Shown here piece after piece: positions 12,615 through 25,000 of a stretch of 64,000 nucleotides of DNA (positions within the stretch are counted from its first letter, which is position 1; every line of letters begins with the position of its first letter). The translations under genes and the position numbers were made by a program. The stretch is taken from positions 62,001 to 126,000 of the forward strand of contig NW_027488692.1 of NCBI RefSeq assembly GCF_050948215.1. Reading direction: 5' to 3'. The notes under the pieces are model-generated. The model saw nothing but the letters and a program-made list of their open reading frames with translations. It was not told the origin of the DNA and did no database searches. Source of the DNA: Halictus rubicundus (taxonomy: Eukaryota > Arthropoda > Insecta > Hymenoptera > Halictidae).

Positions 12615-15600
12615 ATTATCCTCTATCCTATCCTATCCACTATCCTATCCTAGCCTCAATCCTCACCTATCCTCTATCCTATCCTATCCTCTATCCGATC
12701 CTATCCTCTATAATATCCTATCCTCTATCCTATCATATCCTCTTTCCTATACAATCTCCTATCCTATCCTCTATCCTATCCAATCCCCTATCCTATCCTC
12801 TATCCTAACCAATCCCCTATCCTATCCTCTATCCTATCCGATCCTCTCTCGAATCCTATACTCTATCCTATCCAATCCCCTATCTTATCCTCTATCCTCT
12901 ATCCTATCCTCTATCCTATCCTCTATCCTTTCCTCTATCCTATCCTATCCTATCCTATCCTCTATCCTATCCTATCCACTATCCTATCCTAGCCTCAATC
13001 CTATCCTATCCTCTATCCTATCCAATCCCCTATCCTATCCTCTATCCTATACTTTCCACTACCCTATACTTTCCTCTATTATATCCTATCCTCCATAAGA
13101 TCGTATCCTTTATCCTATCCCGTCCTCTATCCTATAATATCATCTATCCTATCATATCTTGTATTATATCCTATCCTCTATAATATCCGAGCCTCTAACC
13201 TATCCTATCCTCAATCCTATCCTATCCAATCCCCTATCATATCGTCTATCGTATCCTATCCTCTATCATATCCAATCCTATATCCTATCCTCTATCCTAT
13301 CCTATTCTATCCTCAACTCTAACCTATCCTCATTCGGATCCTATTCGCCATCCTAACCTATCCGCTATCCTATCCTATCTTCTATTCTATAATATCCTCT
13401 ATCCTATCCAATCCTCTATAATATCCTCTATCCTATCCAATCCTCTATCCTATATTCTATCCTATCCTCTATCCTATCCTATCCTATCCTCTATCCTATC
13501 CTATCCTCTATCCTATCCTATCCTCTATCCTATCCTATCCTCTATCCTATCCTATCCCCTCTCCTATCCTATCCTCTACCCTATCCTATCCTCTATCCTA
13601 TCCTATCCTCTATCCTATCGTATCCTCTATCCTATCATCTATCCTATCCTATCCTATCCTCTATCCTATCCTATCCTATCCTCTATCCTATCCTATCCTC
13701 AATCCTATCCTATCCTCTATCCTATCCTCTATCCTATCCTATCCTCTATCCTATCCTATCCTCTATCCTATCCTATCCTATCTTCAACCCTATTTGATTC
13801 GTAACCCTATCCTCATTCGTATCGTATACTCCATCCTAACATATCCGCTATCCTATCCTATCCTCTACATTATAATATCCTCTATCCTATCCAATCCTCT
13901 GTCCTATCCTCTATCCTATCCTCTATCCTATCCTATCCTCTATCCTATTCTCTATCCAATCCTATCCTCTATCCTATCCAATCACCTATCCTATCCTCAA
14001 CCCTATCCTATCCTCATTCGTATCCTATACTCCATCCTAACCTATCCGCTATCCTATCCTATCTCCTATCCTATAATATCCTCTATCCTATCCAATCCTC
14101 TATCCTATCCTCTATCCTATCCTCTATCCTATCCTCTATCCTATCCTCTATCCTATCCTATCCTATCCTCTATCCTATCCTCTACCCTATCCTATCCTAT
14201 CCTCTATCCTATCCTATCCACTATCCTATTCTAGCCTCAATCCTATCCTATCCTCTATCGTATCCTATCCTCTATAATATCCTATCCTCTATCCTATCCT
14301 ATCCTCTATCCTATCCTATCCTCTTTCCTATACAATCCCCTATCCTATCCTCTATCCTATCCAATCCCCTATCCTATCCTCTATCGTCTCCTATCCTCTA
14401 TCCTATCCAATCCCCTATCCTATCCTCTATCCTATCCTGTCCTCTATCCTATTCTGTACTCTATCCTATCCTATCCGCTATCCTACCCTATCCTCTATCG
14501 AATCCTATCCTCTATAATATCCAATCCTATATCCTATCCTCTACCCTATCCTATCCTCTATACTATCCTATCCTCAATCATATCCTATCCTGTATCCTCT
14601 CCTATCCTCTATCCTATTCCATACTCTATCCTATCCTATCCACTATCCTATCCTAGCCTCAATCCTATCCTATCCTCTATCCTATCCTATCCTCTATCGT
14701 ATCCTATACGATCCTCTATCCTATCCTCGGTCCGATCCAATCCTGTATAGTATCCTATCCTCTATTCTATTCTATACTCTATCTTATCCTTTCCGCTATC
14801 CTATCCTATACTCCATCCTATACTATCCGCTATCCTATCCTATCCTCTATCCTATCCTATCCTCTATCCTATCCTATCCTCTACCCTATCCTATCCTCTA
14901 TCCTATCCTATCCTCTATCCTATCCTATCTTCTATCCTATCCTATCCTCTATCCTATCCTATCCTCTATCCTATCCTATCCTCTATCCTATCCTATCCTC
15001 TATCCTATCCTATCCTCTATCCTATCCTATCCTCTATCCTATCCTTTCCACTATCCTATCCTAGCCTCAATCCTTTCCTATCCTCTATCCTATCCTATCC
15101 CCTATCCTATCCTATCCTCTATCCTATCCTCTATCCTATCCTATCCGCTATCCTATCCAATCCCCTATCTTATCCTCTATCTTATCCTATCCTATCCAAT
15201 CCTCTATCCTATCCTCTATCTTATCCTATCCTATCCAATCCTCTATCCTATTCTCTATCCTATCCTCTATCCTATCGTATCCTCTATCCTACCCTATCGT
15301 CTATCCTATCCTATCCTCTATCGTGTCCTATCCTCTATCGTATTATATCCTCTATCCTAACCAATCCTCTATCCCATCCTCTATCCCGGCCTATCCTCTA
15401 TCCTATCCTATTCTCTATCCTATCCTAACCTCTATCCTATCCTATCCTCTATCCTATCCTATCCTCTATCCTATCCTATTCTCTATCCTATCCTATTCTC
15501 TATCCAATCCTATCCTATCCTATCCTCTATCCTATCCTCTATCCTACCCTATAATCTATCCTATCCTATCCTCTATCCTATCCTCTATCCTATCCTATCC

Positions 15601-15886
15601 TCTATCCTATCCTATCCTCTATCCTATCCTATCCTCTATCCTATCCTATCCTCTATCCTCTCCTATCCTCTATCCTATCCTATCCTCAAGCCTATCCTAT
15701 CATCAATTCTATCCTATACTCCATCCTATCCTATCCGCTATCCTATCCTATCCTCTATCCTATAATATCCTCTATCCTATCCAATCCTCTATCCTATCCT
15801 CTATCCTATTCTCTATCCAATCCTATCCTCTTTCGTCTCCTATTCTCTATCCTATCCAATCCCCTATCCTATCCTCTATCCTATCC

Positions 15887-16026
15887 TTTCCACTACCCTA
15901 TACTTTCCTCTACCCTATCCTATGATCCATAAGATCGTATCCTCTATCCTATCCCGTCCTCTATCCTATAATGTCATCTATCCTATGATATCTTGTATTA
16001 TATCCTATCCTCTATAATATCCGAGC
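15887..16026 (+). repeat. Family B core element, type iii (exemplar)
   Basis: Characterised by CTACCCTATCCTATGATCC before ATAAGATC. Most copies also have ATAATGTCATC and CCTATGATATCTTG. Five copies: 15927, 17612, 19977, 21616, 61150. The first four lie in the 4.05-kb tandem; the isolated one at 61150 keeps ATAATATCATC, so it may be closer to the ancestral form. Confidence 0.75.
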
Positions 16027-16361
16027 CTCTAACCTATCCTATCCTCAATCCTATCCTATCCTCTATCCTATCCTATCCTCTATCCTATCCAATCCTCTGT
16101 CCTATCCTCTATCCTATCCTCTATCCTATCCTATCCTCTATCCTATTCTCTATCCAATCCTATCCTCTATCCTATCCAATCCCCTATCCTATCCTCAACC
16201 CTATCCTATCCTCATTCGTATCCTATACTCCATCCTAACCTATCCGCTATCCTATCCTATCTCCTATCCTATAATATCCTCTATCCTATCCAATCCTCTA
16301 TCCTATCCTCCATCCTATCCTCTATCCTATCCTCTATCCTATCCTCTATCCTATCCTATCC

Positions 16362-17550
16362 TCTATCGTCTCCTGTCCTCTATCCTATACAATCCCCTAT
16401 CCTATCCTCTATCGTATCCTATACTCTATCCTATCCAATCCCCTATCCTATCCTCTATACTATCCTATCCTCTATCCTATACTATCCTCTATCCTATCCT
16501 ATCCTCTATCCTATACTATCCTCTATCCTATCCTATCCTCTATCCTATCCAATAACCTATCCAATCCTCTATCCTATCCTCTCCTCTATCCTATCCTATC
16601 CTCAATCCTATCCTATCCGCTATCTTATCCTATCCTCTATCCTATTCTATAATCTATCCTATCCTATCCTCTATCCTATCCTATCCTCTATCCTATCCTA
16701 TCCTCTATCCTATCCTATCCTCTATCCTACCCTATACTGTATGCTATCCCATCCTCTATCCTATCCTATCCTCTATCGTCTCCTGTCCTCTATCCTATAC
16801 AATCCCCTATCCTATCCTCTATCCTATTCTCTATCCTATCCTATCCTCTATCCTATCCTATCCTCTATCCTATCCTATGCTCTATAATATCCTATCCTCT
16901 ATCCTATCCTATACTCTATCCTATCCTATCCTCTATCCTATCCTATCCTCTATCCTATCCTATACTGTATCCTATCCTATCCTCTACCCTATCCTATCCT
17001 CTATCGTCTCCTGTCCTCTATCCTATACAATCCCCTATCCTATCCTCTATCGTCTCCTATCCTCTATCCTATCCAATCCCCTTTAATATCCTCTATCGTC
17101 TCCTATCCTCTATCCTATCCAATCCCCTATAATATCCTCTATCGTCTCCTATCCTCTATCCTATCCAATCCCCTATAATATCCTCTATCGTCTCCTATCC
17201 TCTATCCTATCCAATCCCCTATCCTTTCCCCTATCCGATCCTATCCTCTATCGTATCCTATACTCTATCCTATCCAATCCCCTATCCTATCCTCTATCCG
17301 ATCCTATCCTCTACCCTATCCTATCCTCTATCCTATCCTATAATCTATCCTATCGTATCCTATATCCTATCCTATCCTCTATCCTATCCTATCCTCTATC
17401 CTATCCTATCCTCTATCTTATCCTATCCTCTATCCTATGCTATCCTCTATCCTATCCTATCCTCTATCATATCCTATGCTCTATCTTATCCTATCCTCTA
17501 TCCTATCCTATCCTCTATCGTCTCCTATCCTCTATCCTATCCAATCCCCT
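16362..17550 (+). repeat. Family A block A2 (short, without CAATTG marker)
   Basis: Starts where CTCTATCGTCTCCTGTCC replaces B-type sequence and ends just before TTTCCACTACCC. It has the A markers ATACAATCCCC, CTGTATGC and the 46-bp GTCTCC/TAATATCC unit in three tandem copies, but lacks GTCTCCAATTGTC. It is embedded in the 4.05-kb tandem unit, so it recurs as block A4. Confidence 0.72.
17082..17219 (+). repeat. 46-bp subunit, three tandem copies
   Basis: TAATATCCTC followed by TATCGTCTCCTATCC and CCAATCCCC repeats at 17082, 17128 and 17174 (step 46; the first has TTTAATATCC). Two copies are present at 21132/21178, 22771/22817 and 24999/25045, and one near 1076 and 23961. The length 46 equals 17 + 17 + 12. 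Confidence 0.82.
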
Positions 17551-18045
17551 ATCCTATCCTCTATCCTATCCTTTCCACTACCCTATACTTTCCTCTACCC
17601 TATCCTATGATCCATAAGATCGTATCCTCTATCCTATCCCGTCCTCTATCCTATAATGTCATCTATCCTATGATATCTTGTATTATATCCTATCCTCTAT
17701 AATATCCGAGCCTCTAACCTATCCTATCCTCAATCCTATCCTATCCTCTATCCTATCCTATCCTCTATCCTATCCAATCCTCTGTCCTATCCTCTATCCT
17801 ATCCTCTATCCTATCCTATCCTCTATCCTATTCTCTATCCAATCCTATCCTCTATCCTATCCAATCCCCTATCCTATCCTCAACCCTATCCTATCCTCAT
17901 TCGTATCCTATACTCCATCCTAACCTATCCGCTATCCTATCCTATCTCCTATCTTATAATATCCTCTATCCTATCCAATCCTCTATCCTATCCTCTATCC
18001 TATCCTCTATCCTATCCTCTATCCTATCCTCTATCCTATCCTATC
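17551..18045 (+). repeat. Family B block B2
   Basis: A short B segment with one core marker at 17612 (type with CTATGATCCATAAG). It is nearly identical to the segment around 15927 (offset 1685) and to that around 21616 (offset 4004). It is bounded on both sides by GTCTCC-bearing A sequence. Confidence 0.72.
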
Positions 18046-18310
18046 CTCTATCGTCTCCTGTCCTCTATCCTATACAATCCCCTATCCTATCCTCTATCGT
18101 ATCCTATACTCTATCCTATCCAATCCCCTATCCTATCCTCTATACTATCCTATCCTCTATCCTATACTATCCTCTATCCTATCCTATCCTCTATCCTATA
18201 CTATCCTCTATCCTATCCTATCCTCTATCCTATCCAATAACCTATCCAATCCTCTATCCTATCCTCTCCTCTATCCTATCCTATCCTCAATCCTATCCTA
18301 TCCGCTATCT
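18046..18310 (+). repeat. Family A block A3 (about 265 bp)
   Basis: A minimal A segment, from GTCTCCTGTCC through the AATAACC and CGCTATCTTATCC variants. It stops abruptly at about 18310, where B sequence starting TCTATAATATCC joins. The same left part continues as full A sequence in A2, A4 and A5, so this border looks like a recombination joint of the 4.05-kb duplication. Confidence 0.65.
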
Positions 18311-20410
18311 TATCCTATCCTCTATAATATCCTATCCTCTATCCTATCCTATCCTCTATCCTATCCTATCCTCTTTCCTATACAATCCCCTATCCTATCC
18401 TCTATCCTATCCAATCCCCTATCCTATCTGCTATCGTCTCCTATCCTCTATCCTATCCAATCCCCTATCCTATCCTCTATCCTATCCTGTCCTCTATCCT
18501 ATTCTGTACTCTATCCTATCCTATCCGCTATCCTACCCTATCCTCTATCGAATCCTATCCTCTATAATATCCAATCCTATATCCTATCCTCTACCCTATC
18601 CTATCCTCTATACTATCCTATCCTCAATCATATCCTATCCTGTATCCTCTCCTATCCTCTATCCTATTCCATACTCTATCCTATCCTATCCACTATCCTA
18701 TCCTAGCCTCAATCCTATCCTATCCTCTATCCTATCCTATCCTCTATCGTATCCTATACGATCCTCTATCCTATCCTCGGTCCGATCCAATCCTGTATAG
18801 TATCCTATCCTCTATTCTATTCTATACTCTATCTTATCCTTTCCGCTATCCTATCCTATACTCCATCCTATACTATCCGCTATCCTATCCTATCCTCTAT
18901 CCTATCCTATCCTCTATCCTATCCTATCCTCTACCCTATCCTATCCTCTATCCTATCCTATCCTCTATCCTATCCTATCTTCTATCCTATCCTATCCTCT
19001 ATCCTATCCTATCCTCTATCCTATCCTATCCTCTATCCTATCCTATCCTCTATCCTATCCTATCCTCTATCCTATCCTATCCTCTATCCTATCCTTTCCA
19101 CTATCCTATCCTAGCCTCAATCCTTTCCTATCCTCTATCCTATCCTATCCCCTATCCTATCCTATCCTCTATCCTATCCTCTATCCTATCCTATCCGCTA
19201 TCCTATCCAATCCCCTATCTTATCCTCTATCTTATCCTATCCTATCCAATCCTCTATCCTATCCTCTATCTTATCCTATCCTATCCAATCCTCTATCCTA
19301 TTCTCTATCCTATCCTCTATCCTATCGTATCCTCTATCCTACCCTATCGTCTATCCTATCCTATCCTCTATCGTGTCCTATCCTCTATCGTATTATATCC
19401 TCTATCCTAACCAATCCTCTATCCCATCCTCTATCCCGGCCTATCCTCTATCCTATCCTATTCTCTATCCTATCCTAACCTCTATCCTATCCTATCCTCT
19501 ATCCTATCCTATCCTCTATCCTATCCTATTCTCTATCCTATCCTATTCTCTATCCAATCCTATCCTATCCTATCCTCTATCCTATCCTCTATCCTACCCT
19601 ATAATCTATCCTATCCTATCCTCTATCCTATCCTCTATCCTATCCTATCCTCTATCCTATCCTATCCTCTATCCTATCCTATCCTCTATCCTATCCTATC
19701 CTCTATCCTCTCCTATCCTCTATCCTATCCTATCCTCAAGCCTATCCTATCATCAATTCTATCCTATACTCCATCCTATCCTATCCGCTATCCTATCCTA
19801 TCCTCTATCCTATAATATCCTCTATCCTATCCAATCCTCTATCCTATCCTCTATCCTATTCTCTATCCAATCCTATCCTCTTTCGTCTCCTATTCTCTAT
19901 ATTATCCAATCCCCTATCCTATCCTCTATCCTATCCTTTCCACTACCCTATACTTTCCTCTACCCTATCCTATGATCCATAAGATCGTATCCTCTATCCT
20001 ATCCCGTCCTCTATCCTATAATGTCATCTATCCTATGATATCTTGTATTATATCCTATCCTCTATAATATCCGAGCCTCTAACCTATCCTATCCTCAATC
20101 CTATCCTATCCTCTATCCTATCCTATCCTCTATCCTATCCAATCCTCTGTCCTATCCTCTATCCTATCCTCTATCCTATCCTATCCTCTATCCTATTCTC
20201 TATCCAATCCTATCCTCTATCCTATCCAATCCCCTATCCTATCCTCAACCCTATCCTATCCTCATTCGTATCCTATACTCCATCCTAACCTATCCGCTAT
20301 CCTATCCTATCTCCTATCCTATAATATCCTCTATCCTATCCAATCCTCTATCCTATCCTCTATCCTATCCTCTATCCTATCCTCTATCCTATCCTCTATC
20401 CTATCCTATC
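18311..20410 (+). repeat. Family B block B3
   Basis: A second copy of 14265-16361 at an offset of 4050 bp. Its one core marker at 19977 corresponds to 15927, and its CCTCGGTCC near 18777 corresponds to 14727. Few substitutions separate the copies; one is TATATTATCC near 19899 where the first copy has TATCCTATCC. Confidence 0.75.
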
Positions 20411-21550
20411 CTCTATCGTCTCCTGTCCTCTATCCTATACAATCCCCTATCCTATCCTCTATCGTATCCTATACTCTATCCTATCCAATCCCCTATCCTA
20501 TCCTCTATACTATCCTATCCTCTATCCTATACTATCCTCTATCCTATCCTATCCTCTATCCTATACTATCCTCTATCCTATCCTATCCTCTATCCTATCC
20601 AATAACCTATCCAATCCTCTATCCTATCCTCTCCTCTATCCTATCCTATCCTCAATCCTATCCTATCCGCTATCTTATCCTATCCTCTATCCTATTCTAT
20701 AATCTATCCTATCCTATCCTCTATCCTATCCTATCCTCTATCCTATCCTATCCTCTATCCTATCCTATCCTCTATCCTACCCTATACTGTATGCTATCCT
20801 ATCCTCTATCCTATCCTATCCTCTATCGTCTCCTGTCCTCTATCCTATACAATCCCCTATCCTATCCTCTATCCTATTCTCTATCCTATCCTATCCTCTA
20901 TCCTATCCTATCCTCTATCCTATCCTATCCTCTATAATATCCTATCCTCTATCCTATCCTATACTCTATCCTATCCTATCCTCTATCCTATCCTATCCTC
21001 TATCCTATCCTATACTGTATCCTATCCTATCCTCTACCCTATCCTATCCTCTATCGTCTCCTGTCCTCTATCCTATACAATCCCCTATCCTATCCTCTAT
21101 CGTCTCCTATCCTCTATCCTATCCAATCCCCTATAATATCCTCTATCGTCTCCTATCCTCTATCCTATCCAATCCCCTATAATATCCTCTATCGTCTCCT
21201 ATCCTCTATCCTATCCAATCCCCTATCCTTTCCCCTATCCGATCCTATCCTCTATCGTATCCTATACTCTATCCTATCCAATCCCCTATCCTATCCTCTA
21301 TCCGATCCTATCCTCTACCCTATCCTATCCTCTACCCTATCCTATAATCTATCCTATCGTATCCTATATCCTATCCTATCCTCTATCCTATCCTATCCTC
21401 TATCCTATCCTATCCTCTATCTTATCCTATCCTCTATCCTATGCTATCCTCTATCCTATCCTATCCTCTATCATATCCTATGCTCTATCTTATCCTATCC
21501 TCTATCCTATCCTATCCTCTATCGTCTCCTATCCTCTATCCTATCCAATC
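20411..21550 (+). repeat. Family A block A4
   Basis: Copy of A2 at offset 4050, changing to offset 4004 after the 46-bp unit, which is present here twice (TATAATATCC at 21132 and 21178) instead of three times. Like A2, it lacks the CAATTG marker. Confidence 0.72.
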
Positions 21551-22048
21551 CCCTATCCTATCCTCTATCCTATCCTTTCCACTACCCTATACTTTCCTCT
21601 ACCCTATCCTATGATCCATAAGATCGTATCCTCTATCCTATCCCGTCCTCTATCCTATAATGTCATCTATCCTATGATATCTTGTATTATATCCTATCCT
21701 CTATAATATCCGAGCCTCTAACCTATCCTATCCTCAATCCTATCCTATCCTCTATCCTATCCTATCCTCTATCCTATCCAATCCTCTGTCCTATCCTCTA
21801 TCCTATCCTCTATCCTATCCTATCCTCTATCCTATTCTCTATCCAATCCTATCCTCTATCCTATCCAATCCCCTATCCTATCCTCAACCCTATCCTATCC
21901 TCATTCGTATCCTATACTCCATCCTAACCTATCCGCTATCCTATCCTATCTCCTATCCTATAATATCCTCTATCCTATCCAATCCTCTATCCTATCCTCT
22001 ATCCTATCCTCTATCCTATCCTCTATCCTATCCTCTATCCTATCCTAT
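21551..22048 (+). repeat. Family B block B4
   Basis: Short B segment with one core marker at 21616, matching B2 at offset 4004 and the 19977 segment at offset 1639. It is the last B sequence before a 6-kb A block. Confidence 0.72.
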
Positions 22049-25000
22049 CCTCTATCGTCTCCTGTCCTCTATCCTATACAATCCCCTATCCTATCCTCTA
22101 TCGTATCCTATACTCTATCCTATCCAATCCCCTATCCTATCCTCTATACTATCCTATCCTCTATCCTATACTATCCTCTATCCTATCCTATCCTCTATCC
22201 TATACTATCCTCTATCCTATCCTATCCTCTATCCTATCCAATAACCTATCCAATCCTCTATCCTATCCTCTCCTCTATCCTATCCTATCCTCAATCCTAT
22301 CCTATCCGCTATCTTATCCTATCCTCTATCCTATTCTATAATCTATCCTATCCTATCCTCTATCCTATCCTATCCTCTATCCTATCCTATCCTCTATCCT
22401 ATCCTATCCTCTATCCTACCCTATACTGTATGCTATCCTATCCTCTATCCTATCCTATCCTCTATCGTCTCCTGTCCTCTATCCTATACAATCCCCTATC
22501 CTATCCTCTATCCTATTCTCTATCCTATCCTATCCTCTATCCTATCCTATCCTCTATCCTATCCTATCCTCTATAATATCCTATCCTCTATCCTATCCTA
22601 TACTCTATCCTATCCTATCCTCTATCCTATCCTATCCTCTATCCTATCCTATACTGTATCCTATCCTATCCTCTACCCTATCCTATCCTCTATCGTCTCC
22701 TGTCCTCTATCCTATACAATCCCCTATCCTATCCTCTATCGTCTCCTATCCTCTATCCTATCCAATCCCCTATAATATCCTCTATCGTCTCCTATCCTCT
22801 ATCCTATCCAATCCCCTATAATATCCTCTATCGTCTCCTATCCTCTATCCTATCCAATCCCCTATCCTTTCCCCTATCCGATCCTATCCTCTATCGTATC
22901 CTATACTCTATCCTATCCAATCCCCTATCCTATCCTCTATCCGATCCTATCCTCTACCCTATCCTATCCTCTATCCTATCCTATAATCTATCCTATCGTA
23001 TCCTATATCCTATCCTATCCTCTATCCTATCCTATCCTCTATCGTCTCCTGTCCTCTATCCTATACAATCCCCTATCCTATCCTCTATCCTATCCTATCC
23101 TCTATCCTATACTAAACTCTATCCTATCTATCCTCTATCCTATACTATCCTCTATCTTATCCTATCCTCTATCCTATCCAATCACCTATCCAATCCTCTA
23201 TCCTATCCTTTCCTCTATCCTATCCTATCCTCAATCCTACCCTTTCCTCTATCCTATCTTATCCTCTATCCTATCCTATCCTCTATCCTATACTATCCTC
23301 TATCCTATCCTATCCTCTATCCTATCCTATCCTGTATCCTATCCTATCCTATCCTCTATCCTATCCTATCCTATCCTCTATCCTATCCTATCCTCTATCG
23401 TCTCCTGTCCTCTATCCTATACAATCCCCTATCCTATCCTCTATCGTCTCCTATTCTCTATCCTATACAATCCCCTATCCTATCCTCTATCGTCTCCAAT
23501 TGTCTATCCTATCCAATCCCCTATCCTATCCTCTATCCGATCCTATCCTCTATCGTATCCTATACTCTATCCTATCCAATCCCCTATCCTATCCTCTATC
23601 CTATCCTATCCTCTATCCTATACTATCCTCTATCCTATCCTATCCTCTATCCTATCCAATAACCTATCCAATCCTCTATCCTATCCTTTCCTCTATCCTA
23701 TCCTATCCTCAATCCTATCCTATCCGCTATCTTATCCTATCCTCTATCCTATTCTATAATCTATCCTATCCTATCCTCTATCCTATCCTATCCTCTATCC
23801 TATCCTATCCTCTATCCTATCCTATCCTCTATCCTATCCTATACTGTATCCTATCCTATCCTCTATCCTATCCTATCCTCTATCGTCTCCTGTCCTCTAT
23901 CCTATACAATCCCCTATCCTATCCTCTATCGTCTCCTATCCTCTATCCTATCCAATCCCCTATAATATCCTCTATCGTCTCCTATCCTCTATCCTATCCA
24001 ATCCCCTATCCTTTCCCCTATCCGATCCTATCCTCTATCGTATCCTATACTCTATCCTATCCAATCCCCTATCCTATCCTCTATCCGATCCTATCCTCTA
24101 CCCTATCCTATCCTCTATCCTATCCTATAATCTATCCTATCGTATCCTATATCCTATCCTATCCTCTATCCTATGCTATCCTCTATCCTATGCTATCCTC
24201 TATCCTATCCTATCCTCTATCATATCCTATCCTCTATCCTATCCTATCCTCTATCGTCTCCTGTCCTCTATCCTATACAATCCCCTATCCTATCCTCTAT
24301 CGTCTCCTATTCTCTATCCTATACAATCCCCTATCCTATCCTCTATCGTCTCCAATTGTCTATCCTATCCAATCCCCTATCTTATCCTCTATCCGATCCT
24401 ATCCTCTATCCTATCCTATCCTCTATCCTATCCTATCCTCTATCCTATCCTATCCTCTATCCTATCCTATCCTCTATCCTATCCTCTATCCTATCCTCTC
24501 CTCTATCCTATCCTATCCTCAATCCTATCCTATCCGCTATCTTATCCTATCCTCTATCCTATTCTATAATCTATCCTATCCTATCCTCTATCCTATCCTA
24601 TCCTCTATCCTATCCTATCCTCTATCCTATCCTATCCTCTATCCTACCCTATACTGTATGCTATCCTATCCTCTATCCTATCCTATCCTCTATCGTCTCC
24701 TGTCCTCTATCCTATACAATCCCCTATCCTATCCTCTATCCTATTCTCTATCCTATCCTATCCTCTATCCTATCCTATCCTCTATCCTATCCTATCCTCT
24801 ATAATATCCTATCCTCTATCCTATCCTATACTCTATCCTATCCTATCCTCTATCCTATCCTATCCTCTATCCTATCCTATACTGTATCCTATCCTATCCT
24901 CTACCCTATCCTATCCTCTATCGTCTCCTGTCCTCTATCCTATACAATCCCCTATCCTATCCTCTATCGTCTCCTATCCTCTATCCTATCCAATCCCCTA

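Larger units (their letters stand above)
9140..14234 (+). repeat. Approximately 4.0-kb step between 9.1-10.2 and 13.2-14.2 kb
   Basis: Landmarks 9074/13093 (4019) and TATCTTCAACCCTATTTG 9765/13779 (4014) align. The 3 kb between the copies is largely the 917- and 484-bp duplications, so the step arose by insertion of those repeats or by unequal exchange across them. Confidence 0.68.
2217..16361 (+). repeat. Family B block B1 (14 kb)
   Basis: Opens with TATCTTCAACCC at 2217 and carries seven copies of the B core marker CCATAAGATC (2791, 4101, 5972, 7932, 9074, 13093, 15927). Other B markers are CCTCATTCG, TCCGAGCC, CCTCGGTCCGATCC (near 3125, 7057, 10781, 11698, 12182, 14727) and TAATATATCC. 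Internal duplications of 1142, 917, 484 and about 4019 bp are annotated separately. A short family A patch lies at about 5090-5225. No unique sequence is present. Confidence 0.78.
14265..22314 (+). repeat. Tandem 4.05-kb higher-order repeat, two units
   Basis: Unit 1 is about 14265-18310 and unit 2 about 18311-22314. Offsets are 4050 up to about 17080 and 4004 beyond, because unit 1 has three and unit 2 two copies of a 46-bp subunit. Both units contain B-A-B-A segments in the same order, and substitutions between them are few. Confidence 0.82.
20040..23040 (+). repeat. Tandem 1639-bp repeat
   Basis: 20.04-21.40 kb is repeated at 21.68-23.04 kb with offset 1639. The same step occurs at 15993 to 17678 with 1685 bp (1639 + 46). 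Similarity ends at about 23040, where the right copy passes into GTCTCCTGTCC instead of further CTATCTTATCC sequence. Confidence 0.77.

Noticed and set aside
7998..13356. Three identical 65-codon frames (7998, 9140, 13159)
   Set aside because: These are copies of the type ii core region made by segmental duplication; no evidence of selection on the reading frame.
15993..21927. Four identical 81-codon frames (15993, 17678, 20043, 21682) that look like a conserved small protein family
   Set aside because: The identity comes from the recent 4.05-kb and 1.64-kb duplications; the flanking non-open sequence is equally conserved.
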